Positions 1 through 10,700 of a stretch of 64,000 nt of DNA are shown here, piece by piece (position 1 is the first letter of the stretch; each line of letters opens with the position of its first letter). Below the pieces are notes generated by a model. That model did not search any database. It was not told where the DNA came from and saw only the letters and a list, made by a program, of their open reading frames with translations. The position numbers and the translations under genes are program-made. Source of the stretch: Ophiodon elongatus (lineage: Eukaryota; Chordata; Actinopteri; Perciformes; Hexagrammidae); assembly GCA_016806645.1 (NCBI GenBank), contig JACSYO010000566.1, positions 186,001 to 250,000 on the forward strand, in the 5' to 3' direction.

Positions 1-53
1 GCTCCTCCTCACCCAGAGGGGAGGGCAGCTCTGTCAACGGAGAGTCCCACTGA
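1..53 (+). CDS. yaf2: YAF2 (YY1-associated factor 2), C-terminal end of last coding exon, partial
   Basis: The first complete codon is at 3-5 and the stop TGA is at 51-53. With the split codon at the edge read as Ser, the tail is SSSSPRGEGSSVNGESH. This lines up with the end of vertebrate YAF2, which I recall as STPKGDMSAVNDESF. YAF2 and its paralogue RYBP are small zinc-finger adaptor proteins that bind YY1 and RING1 in variant Polycomb repressive complex 1 in the nucleus. The zinc finger and all earlier exons lie left of the window. Position also supports the call: in human 12q12 YAF2 lies directly upstream of GXYLT1 in the same direction, as here. Only about 17 residues are visible, so the call rests on short similarity plus synteny. 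RYBP is the main alternative, less likely because the neighbours are of the 12q12 type. Confidence 0.82.
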   Translation, partial: SSSPRGEGSSVNGESH

Positions 54-169
54 CTCACCCCCTCCGACCCTCCAACCCTCCCACGGCCTCCACCCACATC
101 TCATCTGCAGGCCCACAGGTCACTGGTGGAGCATCCTGCCTCCACTTCAGAGCTGCACATTACTGACTT

Positions 170-212
170 AAAAAAAAAAAAAAAAAAAAACTTTTTTTTT
201 TCTTTTTTTTTT
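170..212. repeat. Poly(A)/poly(T) inverted tract
   Basis: A run of 21 A is followed after a single C by two T runs broken by one C. In RNA this could form an A-U stem with almost no loop. It lies about 120 bases after the yaf2 stop codon, inside the probable 3' UTR. Confidence 0.8.
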
Positions 213-2927
213 CTTCCGGATATTACAATTTCAAAAGGGGTATGTGACCGAACATCCCATTTAGCGAGTTTGATAGGTTTGAACGTTCTCCGCAGCGCTG
301 GAATTCTGCGTTTTAGAAAGCAGTACGAAAGACCTTGTTTGCTCCGTGTTCAAAGAATCTTCACTTGGACATTTGGTGTCATTGAAAAGGATTTTCACGC
401 TTTCCAAACCTCGCTCCGAGAATATTTACCGAGACTGCTGTTTTATTCTGACGAAGAACTTCCTCAGAACTGACCTGAGACGTGTCTGAATAGATGTTTG
501 GACAAGCTTTATGGTGCTGTGCGGTTCAGAATGCACCTGCTTTTCTCTTCTTCTTTTTTTCTCTCCTTTTTCTATATTTTTGTTAAACCTAAACGTGCAG
601 CCCCCCTCCCCCCCCCCCAACCCCCCCAACCCCCACAACCTTGACATCACTTCCGGTGGCCGGCAGAGTGACCTATTCTTCCCCCACGTGGAGCCTTCAG
701 CCTTTACCTCCCCGTTCTAAACCCCGAACCATCCATCACGCACTCTCGGTGTCCCTACACTGAACCGCCAACCTCACAGGCGACCTTTGCTCCTGCTCTC
801 AATTACTCCAAGCTTTCACTCGTGGACTGCCTCTGCTGTGGAGTGACTGTTTTTTTTTTTTTTTTTTCTTCTTTCTTTGGACACAGCATAGCGGCTGTAC
901 TCCTACTGGCACCGTGTGGTGTTTTTGGGGTAATGTTTGGAGCGGGTTGATTCGTTCAGGTAATGCTTGTTATGTACGTATGAGGGCATCTGGCAGGTTT
1001 TGATAAAAGCCCTCTTTTAAATGGTGCAGGAAGGTATAGTATATGATATTAAAGGATAATACCGGTGTTTTTGTCTTGTTTTCAGTTTGTGCCAATAATC
1101 TCCCCCTCCTCTTTCTCCTCCTCCTCCAACTTTTGGTTTGCATACAGTCAGCCACGTTTAAAGGTACAATCAGGGTTTTGTTCTTAGCAGCCGTTCATTT
1201 TGTACAGTATAAAAACCACAAACCTGCATTAAGTGATATTTTTGATACGAACATCAAATCACACACATTAGAGTAATGTGAAAAGCTGAGCATATAGATA
1301 ATAAGCAACTTTCTGGCTGGGAAGCACAGAAGACTGAAGCTTCTGTTAAAGAAAGTCTTTAAAGAGCTAAACGTTGGGTAAATACTGAGCTAATGTTGGT
1401 CAGAAGACCAGCAACACGAATCCAAATGGATATTTATGTCTGCTAAATATGCAAGTAGGCAGCGCATTGCCGACATATTATCCATGACAGCTCAAATCTG
1501 TCTCTCAGGGCTTTGTTTCTTTGAGTTGATTTAGCAGTTTTGCTGTCAAACAAATACACTTAATGCAGCTTTGTAATGAATTACAGTCCTCTCGGAAAAA
1601 ATGGTGGCCCTACTTTATCTGTCACATTGTAAGTACATGATGCTGACAAAATGTGTCACTAATCACTGACGTCCTACTTGTCCCACCGCGGTGACCGTCA
1701 ATCACGCGACTCCCTCAGAATAAGATACATCTCGGCAGAGACGGCAACTGTTGGTCATATTTCTGCTTTTACTTTATTGGCACTTTTGTTTTTCTCCGCC
1801 AACAGCTAACATTTAAAAAAAAAAAAAAAAAAAGCCAGGTTTTTATCACAGCAAAGTTTGTCTCGGTGACGAAAACAAAACAAAAAAAAAATGGAATAGT
1901 TGTTTTCAATATGAGGAATTGTCAACTAAATAATGGACGGATTACGTGGAGGGACTGTAAGTGACACCGGTATTCTCCTTTTAATCTCTGCTGCACAAAC
2001 AGGGCTGCACCTGCTCAGCATCACGGCGGAGAACCAGAGGGTGCCTATGCTGTTCTCCCCCCCTCCGCCCCCCACTCCTCCCCCCTCTGTGGACCCAGTT
2101 TGGACACAGCACGGTGCTTTTAAAAACATAAAAGGAGCTCTGACTTCTGGACATGCAAAAGCTGATTGTCTGCCGTGTGATGGACTTCAGAAACTGTTTA
2201 AATCCCCCAAACTTTGACGTAGCAAAGTGGGGGGGAGCTTTAGAATATACTAAACCCTCAGCAGAACGACTACGGATCCACCTAACGACACACTAACTTA
2301 TGAAACCTGTAGAGTACTACACCAGATACAAATGGATATTTCTAAAATATTGTACTACAATGTTTTGATGTGGTTGTATTATCCATCATAGCAGTGTTAT
2401 TGTCGAGAATTTTACTTTCACATTTTAGCGCAGATCCTGAGAACTGTCATGGCATGATAATATTATGGTCTCGGTATATTGTGGGACAGGCTATGTCTCT
2501 TAGTTTGTTAGCATCGTTCAATGTATCCGAGGTCTCACTGGTTCACCACACTAGCTGGGACTAGCCACGTGGGCTCGTGAGAACTGCTCGGACAGACGTT
2601 TGTTATTCGGTTGTGGCAAAAATGGAAAGACTTAAAAATATGTTGGTTGTCACTTGTTAATATTTTTTGTTTCTTGTTTTTTTGTTTTGCTCAGTTGATT
2701 TAAAAAAAAAAAAAAAAAAAAAAAGAAATGTGTAAACTTGTTTATTACATGTCTGAATAAGAAAATGCAAACATAAGCATCATTTCACTTATTGTCATTA
2801 GTCACTTTCACACGGGTGCATGCTTACGTTTGTTGTCACAGGTTTGCTAATCTTGCCCCTTTTTCAAAGTACTTGTTTCAGCTCCATCTGGTGAACGACT
2901 TGATAACTGCTACTTCTCCTCAACACA

Positions 2928-2930
<3 letters not shown>

Positions 2931-2971
<41 letters not shown>
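2931..2971. repeat. (TA)n microsatellite
   Basis: About 20 uninterrupted TA units follow a short CA run. It lies in the probable yaf2 3' UTR and is likely length-polymorphic. Confidence 0.97.
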
Positions 2972-2974
<3 letters not shown>

Positions 2975-3463
2975 GGGTTCACAGTTTTACAGAGCAGGCC
3001 CCCGGTGCGACTGTGCACACACTGAGAACGGGGTTTATCCATACAGTAGTTAAGTCAAAAACCTCCGTGACTTAATGATACAGGCTTACAGTAGTAAGCA
3101 TCAGGTGTGGTTTACACTTTAATTAATCAACCACTACATCAGTCAGTAATCTAATTTTCCCCAGACTACATGAAAATGCAGTTGACGTGCAGGTCTGTTG
3201 TCTAGTGGAGCCACATCAATAAAGACGACTAGTCACTTAAAGCCATGAATGGGTCTTTTCAGAGGTGAAATCCATTGAAAGTTGCTGCAGCCTGAGGGGG
3301 GAGGGGGGCGGGGTGTTGGGGGGGAGGATTCAACTCTGCGTATGGCTCCCACCCTTCCCCCATTTAAGGTCCCGACCTCCTGCTTCTGTTCCAACGAAGA
3401 GAGCATCAAGTGAAACCAGGGGAATAGACAAACCCGGAAAGGTGTTGTGTCCTTCAAAATAAA

Positions 3464-4365
3464 AGCCCAAATGTAGTCCTGAAAATGGTTATGAAGGCCA
3501 GTGGTACAGAACCTCGGAAGTAATTAAGATAATAGAAGTATTAAAAATATACGATGAAGATCACTGGCATACAGTTTTGTATTAGGGTATATTTCCAAGC
3601 ATCCCATCTTTCAGGAGTAAGATTGTCAAATGTCAACATTTTTGAATTTGTAAGAGATGGGCTAAAGATATAGAACATATGTCCTCCTTCCCTCACAAAA
3701 TTGTCTTCAAGAACACGAGTGTAACAGCACACAAAAGGTATCTGATCTTTGCTTTCAAGCATTACCATGAACATTACCATGTTACAGCCAAAATGTTACA
3801 GAGCATAAGTGCATAAATGGGTCTTAAATGTCGTGAATATAACCAAATAATCGTATTATCCAATTTACCCAACCAGAAATGTCCATTCTTACAAAGCTTA
3901 AATATGTTTTTAGAAATTAAACCTTCTAGAAAGGACAGACCTGTGAAATCTTTCTGGTGAGTGAGATGTATAGAATAGAGACAAAAATGTAAATAAAGAA
4001 CCAAAAATAAAATGAGCAGAACAACATAGGCATAATAAAATATGGAGTCAAAAACAATGAAAAACGGATGTGATTATGACAGCTGAGGATCATTGTGTTT
4101 TCTATATTGTTTCCCACACTTACATTGGCACACAGTATATACATTGTGACATATTAGTACCATCTAGTGGCATACAAAGCAATTTGTGTGACATTTAAAG
4201 TATTCCCAATCTGTCTCATTAGACATATTGGAATATATTAGATATTCATTCCATCAGACCAAAAAAGGACAATAATAGGTCATTAAAGCTAAATCAGTAT
4301 ATATGTTTTTCCAAAGCATGGAAATTAAAAAATGTGGAGTGAAGAATTGCAGGTCTTCAAAATGA
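3464..4365. other. AT-rich spacer between yaf2 and gxylt1
   Basis: I see no gene in this stretch. It is AT-rich with short minus-strand open frames that match no family I recognise. It could be an old transposon remnant, but I cannot support a specific class. Confidence 0.5.
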
Positions 4366-4380
4366 CCGCCAGAGGGTGCA
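4366..4380 (+). promoter_or_regulatory. Candidate CTCF core motif upstream of gxylt1
   Basis: CCGCCAGAGGGTGCA agrees with the CTCF core consensus (CC-x-C-[CT]-AG-x-GGG-x-GC) at the main informative positions. It sits about 140 bases before the gxylt1 start codon. This is a motif match only, and occupancy is unknown. Confidence 0.4.
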
Positions 4381-4420
4381 ATTCACACGCCCGATGATAG
4401 TTTTATTTTTGTACACGTTG

Positions 4421-4521
4421 ACCGGAAGTGCGTTACCACTGCGACCAGCTTCGCAGTTCATACTATAAGCTTGGTTTCTGTGTCATGACTGTAGCTACGA
4501 GTTGTGTTTTCAAACTCAAAA
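4421..4521 (+). promoter_or_regulatory. Probable gxylt1 core promoter / 5' UTR with an ETS-type site
   Basis: CCGGAAGT at 4422-4429 is a consensus ETS/GABPA-type element, common in TATA-less housekeeping promoters. It lies 92 bases before the gxylt1 ATG, and no TATA box is evident at a suitable spacing. The transcription start is not defined by sequence alone. If it lies upstream of 4485, the leader carries an out-of-frame ATG (listed separately). Confidence 0.45.
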
Positions 4522-4595
4522 ATGCGGCGTTACATTCGTGCACTAATGCTGTGCACGGTGTTCGCCGTGTTTTCGGGCTTGTACGTTTACAGTAA
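4485..4595 (+). other. Possible upstream ORF overlapping the gxylt1 start
   Basis: ATG at 4485 (G at -3) opens a 36-codon frame ending at TAA 4593-4595. It is out of frame with gxylt1 and runs past the gxylt1 ATG at 4522. If transcribed, ribosomes starting here would miss the main start, so it could lower translation. Whether it is in the mRNA depends on the unknown transcription start. Confidence 0.35.
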
Positions 4596-4724
4596 ACTAT
4601 TTTACTCGGACGTGTCGCTCGGTGGAAACGGACCGAAGAGAGGTTTCATCCCACCGAGAGTCCCCGGAGGCAGGCGAGGTACCGCGGACAAAACCGGGCC
4701 CAAAAGCCCACACTGGTACAATAG
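4522..4724 (+). CDS. gxylt1: gxylt1 coding exon 1: signal anchor and stem
   Basis: Residues 1-67 plus two bases of codon 68. MRRYIRALMLCTVFAVFSGL has the short basic cytosolic tail and hydrophobic anchor of a type II Golgi enzyme. The donor is GTAGGA after AATAG. The stem region rich in Gly, Arg and Pro is poorly conserved in this family. Confidence 0.95.
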
Positions 4725-7700
4725 GTAGGACTGGGTATTTATGTTTCTGTAACGGGGTCGAAAAATACTTTTCATACGATAAGCACGAGCATATATATGT
4801 ATGTATCAAAAGTTACTCTGTACCCCACGTGATGTATAGGAATGTAACACTGACTGACTGAACGCAGACAAAGTACTCTGCAGTGAGCTTCATCTTCCTG
4901 TGGTTGTAACGCGAGACTTGGACAGGTGTGGGACCTCGCGTGCAGCCTCCCTCGGAGTTCCAATTGTAATTGATACATCACTTAAGTTATGGATACATCT
5001 GTCATACAAATAGCCTACACAGTCGTGACACCCACAGACCAAACGAGCCTAACATTTGATCTAATTATTATAATAATAATAATAATAAACATGACAAAGA
5101 AAATCAATTGAAGGCATGTGTAAATTGCATATTCCAACATATGAAGTTAATACTGAAAGTTCAGCTTTACTACATCTTGTTCTCACACCTGACTGTTTAT
5201 GTGTCTGCCAGATGTTCGAGTTTGAGGACGAGGATAAATGTGTGAAGTAGCTAATAAAGTTCAAAACGGTTTTCTTCTGCTTTCCAGTCCCTTACTGAGG
5301 CCACTGCCATCATGGCTGTAGGCCTGACTGGCTCCAGCGAGTCAAGAGACAATCATTGGGTTCTACTACTTAACCAACATGTTATCGGGTTCTCCGTCTA
5401 TTGTTTGGTCTGTGAAACGTCAGAAAATAGATGATGATCTCTGCTTGTTTTGTCCGACCTGAAGTCCAAAACGTAAACATTGAGTTTACTTTGACGTAAG
5501 ACAAGGTAAAACACATTTGAGCAGCTGGAACCAGAGAGTGATTGTTATTTTTGTTTTAAAATGGGCCCCAGCTCTAGTTTGTACCAGCACAAAGAGCTAC
5601 TGGTGATTTAAAAAAAAAAAACTGTAATCTGATTGAAGTTATTTCAGAAAGAATAAAAGAAAATGTTCACATAAAGTTTTAGCTTGTGGAAGGTTGAATT
5701 GATGTCCAACCGTAGTAGGATCAGTTCTGGAACTTCACTGATTCATGATTCAAGGATTTATTCAAGACGGTGGCTTAACATTGATGTGGAAAGAATAAAA
5801 CGTGTGTGTGTGTGTTTGCTTTCTGGACAATAACTCAGTCATTTTTTAAAAGTCACAGTTAAATCAAGTGCCCTTTGACGTCAAGATTAGTAACAAATGT
5901 TAACAAGAAAACATGGCTGACATCTGCACCACCCTGATGAAGCCTTTTGTCATAACCATGTAATAATACAAACGTATTGTTATCCCCAGGACTCTTGAGA
6001 TTCACTTTTAATATCATCAGTCCTTCCTCTCACTCAGGTACATCATGCGTCAGCGGGGTCAGGCGGAGGCAGGCGGTGTCAGCGTTCAGAGCAGACCTGA
6101 ACCCCCCATGCATCTGGCCGTGGTGGCCTGTGGGGAGAGGCTGGAAGAGACTCTCACCATGATCAAGTCTGCTGTGCTTTTCAGCATCAAGCATCTCCAA
6201 CTGCACATCTTCGCCGAAGATCAGCTCCACGCCAGCTTCATGGAAGCTGTGAGTAGGAAATATACGTGGGAAAATGTTATCTCTGAAAACTGCAAGTTGC
6301 TTGCTGTTGACTGTAAATGACAAGAGTTTGTGTTGATCATATCTTGTATAATATATCCCTACGAGTAATATAATGTGTTATCTGTGTTCCAGTTGGAGTC
6401 GTGGCCTAGTTTTATTCGCTCCAGGTTCAACTACACAGTCTACTCCATCAGCTTCCCCAGTGAGAACGCAGCGGAGTGGAAGAAACTCTTCAAACCCTGC
6501 GCTTCTCAGAGGCTCTTCTTACCTGTGAGTTTCTTACAGAGAGAGGACTCTTAAGCATGAGAACCACCGTGGAAATGCATATCTGACATCCTTATGACAT
6601 TCTCAGTTACTTTTAAAGACAAAACAAAACCCAAGTTATTCAAATTAAGGTCTGGGAAACTTGGAGCCTGAGCCTTATGTTAGCTGGGATCGGCTCCAAC
6701 CCCCCCCCCCCTCCCGCCCCCCATCCCGGAACCCTGAATTCGTGAAGCAATTACAGATAATGGATGAAAAACTTGGAGCTCTGAATTGGAAGATATGTCT
6801 GGATCCACCAAATAATATTGAGCGTGGCAGGTGTACAATAACAAATCTATTTGCCAAATTTGACAGGGCGCATATTTAGTTTATACCGTAACATCTAAAG
6901 ATTGAAATATATGAAGAAAAGAAATGTACGATAAAGTAACTGTTGTTGTATATTCAGGAGCACTGCAGCAAAACCTAATGTTGCAAAATCATTGCAGTAC
7001 ACCCTCTGTATAAGATAGAAGATGATTATATTCTGTTCCCTTGAGGAAGATCCCCTTTGTCAGGCCACTGCAGAACATCCACATTATTGATATTCTCAGT
7101 GACATCTATCTCTGTGTGTCTTTTTCGATCCATGCAGCTGATCCTGAAGGACGTCGACTCGGTTGTGTACGTTGACTCAGACATCCTCTTCCTGCAGCCT
7201 GTGGACCGCCTGTGGGCGTTCCTGTCCCAGTTTAATTCCTCCCAGCTGGCTGCCATGGCCCCGGAGCACGAGGAGCCCCGTATTGCCTGGTACAACCGCT
7301 TCGCCCGACACCCCTTCTACGGCAGGACGGGCATCAACTCGGGGGTCATGCTCATGAACATGACACGGATGAGGACCATGTACTTTCAGGTGGGGCTGAA
7401 TTCTGAAAGACAGGAGGGATTAGTTCAGCTCTGTTTACTGCATTAGTGTACCACCTTTAGTGGCCACAAGATGTCCTCCTTCTGCTGCGGTTAGTTGTTG
7501 TGCACCAAGGAGTCGGCATTGTGAAGCTCCCGACACCGGCGATATTGTGACACAATAAAGGCATCTTTTTTGTGTCTACATGTCTGTGTCGACAGAATGA
7601 CATGACGTCTGTGGGGCTGCGTTGGGAGGAGCTGCTGATGCCTCTTCTTCAGAAATACAAACTCAACATAACCTGGGGAGACCAAGACCTTCTCAATATC

Positions 7701-10700
7701 ATTTTCCACCACAACCCCGGTAAGGCTGCACACACGAGTGCAGCGCACATAGCATCATATATTTCCATATACACTGTTAAAAATGATGCTTTTCAGCCTC
7801 CACAGACAAACTGAGGAGGGATTACTTGTTATTGACTGCGAGACGTTAGCTCATCATACTCGTCAAAGTCTACAGGATGTCACTTTGCAGTCCTGAGTTG
7901 TTGACTTGTTTCCGTGTTTGTACACACTTCCATTCACAGAGTGCTTGCTGGAGTTTCCGTGCCAGTGGAATTACCGTCCAGATCATTGTATCTATGGCAG
8001 TAACTGTGCGTCAGCGGAAGAGGATGGCATTAACATACTGCATGGAAACAGGGGGGTTTACCACGACCACAAACAACCGGCATTCAGGGCCGTTTACGAG
8101 GCCATACGGAAGGTGAGCAGCAGCCACGCACTGGTGTGTTTGTGTTGGAGTGTGTGAGATGCTTGAACACACTTGTCCGTCTGTAGGCTTAGTGAGTTCA
8201 GTTACAGGCTGGGCCTTTTCTTATGTTGCATCACGTCATGTCACATGTTCAGCCAGGACATGGATCCGACATGATGGGATTTATGTACCGTTGAGACCTG
8301 AAGAAAATTGCCCACGGTGCAATAAATAAAAAATACATTAAAAATGTTTTAGATCTATCTATTTCGCTAATAATTATTGAAGACCAAAAGTAGATAACAA
8401 GGTGTCCTATCAAGAGGAGTGCAGTTTATCTACGATTACATTTAATTACAGAAATATGTCAATAAACGTAAATATTAACAGAAGCCCTGAGGTCTCAAAG
8501 GCTTTATCCAAGCCCACAGACATCATACAGGCAGATATTGATGGTAGCAGAGGAGCAGCAAATGCAGCTTCATACTACAGTCCATCATTAGAGGAGCACC
8601 TCACTCCTTTTTTGACTGGAAACACTTCTTATGATCACAGGTTTTATAAATTCGCACACCACGTTTAACGCATTACAATTTTTTTTATTTCCACACATAC
8701 CACACATACTGATTGCTGAACACTTGGCCAAAGGCAAAGTGTCGACCAGAAAAGTGGCTGAAAACCGGCAACCAGTTATAAGTCTCTTGGGTATATTAAA
8801 GTTAAAAGAGAACAAAAAGAGGCGGCTGAGCCTTTTCAAAGTGCTGTAGGTGTAATTTAGTGCAACATTTGATGGGAGGAGCCCTTTTATGACCTCAGTG
8901 ACACACCTGCTCTCCGCCCCTGCCCTGTTCCTTCACCCTCCCAGATGAGATTTTGGATTGGCGCTGACCCTAAAGACCATTAAGTGTTAGTGACATCAGA
9001 TTGTCTGCATTGGAAAACAAACAACCACCATTTCCAGAAGGTTGGAGTGAAAGCTAATTTCCCCCATGAGGATGTTTATGGCTTGTCTACCAACAGTGTA
9101 ATGATATTGACGACACCGGTGACATTTACTTAATGAAGCCATCAACGTTGGGAGTCTCATTGCTTTCCTATTAACAAAGCATTGAACATAGATCAAAGCG
9201 ATGGCTGATATAAACCTTATCCATGACCTGCAGTTCAAACTGCAGCTTTATAGGACAGGATCAATTACAGCAGTAGACACACACGTACCTGTGCGGCTAT
9301 AAGCGAGCCTAAGCCCTGGGGCCCATAGCATGCACTAACACACGCTATTTTTTTCCCAATAGCCTATGTAGGTATTGATACTTTCATAGATCTGTGATTA
9401 AGTCTGGTTGGCTGGGAGTATGGATCGATCTTCTGTGTGTTTCATCTCACTGGACAGACAATTTCAGCCATTTCTTGCTTGTTCATCTGCAGCAGAACCT
9501 CAGGCCATCTGAGTGGTGTTATGGAGTGAATGACAATCAGGACAGTGCTACAATAACAGCTCGGTAGACGTGTGAGGGTTCAGAAAACTGGCACAGAACA
9601 GAGGACTCAAATGTCAACAGCATTTCAAAATTGGAATTTCTAGGCCTGGATTAGTTTTGGAAGAATAAATATACCCACAAAGTTTTGGAAAATGTGGTTT
9701 TGCTTCACAAATACCTCCTATAAAAGTATTTATGGTTCAGTCAAAAATCTAAAAACATTATTATGTTCGGGTCAGATTCACCACTTGACATAACACTGTT
9801 CTCTGCGTGGGGTGACATCAGACTCTGACCTTTTCATTTACATATTTATATCAAGCACGACTGATAAACATGTCATTCATGATGTTGGGCTACAACTAAT
9901 TATTTTTGTTGTTGTTGTTAATCCTTCCTGGTTAATCTTTTAAGTCCACAAAATAATCACAAAATGTTGAAATCAAAGTGTCTCAGATCCCCGTGTGACA
10001 TCTTCAAATTGCTCGTTTGGTCCGATCTGCAGTTCAAAGCGATACATCCTCACCTTTGACAGGCTGGGAGCAGCATTTTGCCTGATGAATAACTTCAATA
10101 ATTAATTGAGTCGTTTTAAATTGTTGTTAATTCAATTTTAAAAGTCCCATCGTCTATTGTTATCGCAACAAGTCATTAATTCTGCAGCGAAAAAGCTTAT
10201 TTTCTGAACAGACCGGGTACAAATGTGCGTAAACCAGCGGCCGTGCCCCGTATCCTCACACAAAGAAACGGGAATACAAACGGCAGTGCTCCTCCCTGTC
10301 TGTCCGCCCGTCTGTCTCAAACAGACGCGGCGCTCCGTCCGTCATAAAGCATCTCCTCCCTCCCTCTGCTGCTGCAAAAAAAAAAAAAAAAGAAGCTGAG
10401 CCCAAGAAGCAGCAGTTAAATTTTTACAGCCGATGGTACGTTTAGAGTTGGAGTCTGCACACCAACAGTGGCCCATCAGCCACACCAAATCAATACAGCA
10501 ACTGTAAATGCAACTTTATGACTGTGCAGGTGTGTGTGTGAAAGAATGTGCTCATAAAAACGCCATTCTCTTTGTGACCCAATATCTGGGACCCAACCGA
10601 AAGCAAATGAGCTGGCATAAAAAATGGTAATTCCCCTTTGATTTCCTCGGAGCATTGTAAAGGCTCCTTCATTATTGGGAAGACATGAAATTTCTTCTGT

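Larger units (their letters stand above)
54..3463 (+). other. yaf2: Probable yaf2 3' UTR and downstream flank
   Basis: There is no further coding signal between the yaf2 stop and the gxylt1 promoter. AATAAA poly(A) signals lie at 3218-3223 and 3458-3463, giving candidate 3' ends about 3.2-3.4 kb after the stop. The stretch contains an A run followed by a T run (170-212), a C-rich tract (about 600-640), several other A or T runs, and a (TA)n tract. The UTR extent is inferred from poly(A) signals only. A shorter form could end earlier at a non-canonical signal. Confidence 0.5.

Noticed and set aside
3541..4144. AT-rich minus-strand frames as a LINE reverse transcriptase remnant
   Set aside because: No catalytic motif or reliable family word could be found, so a transposon call is not supported.
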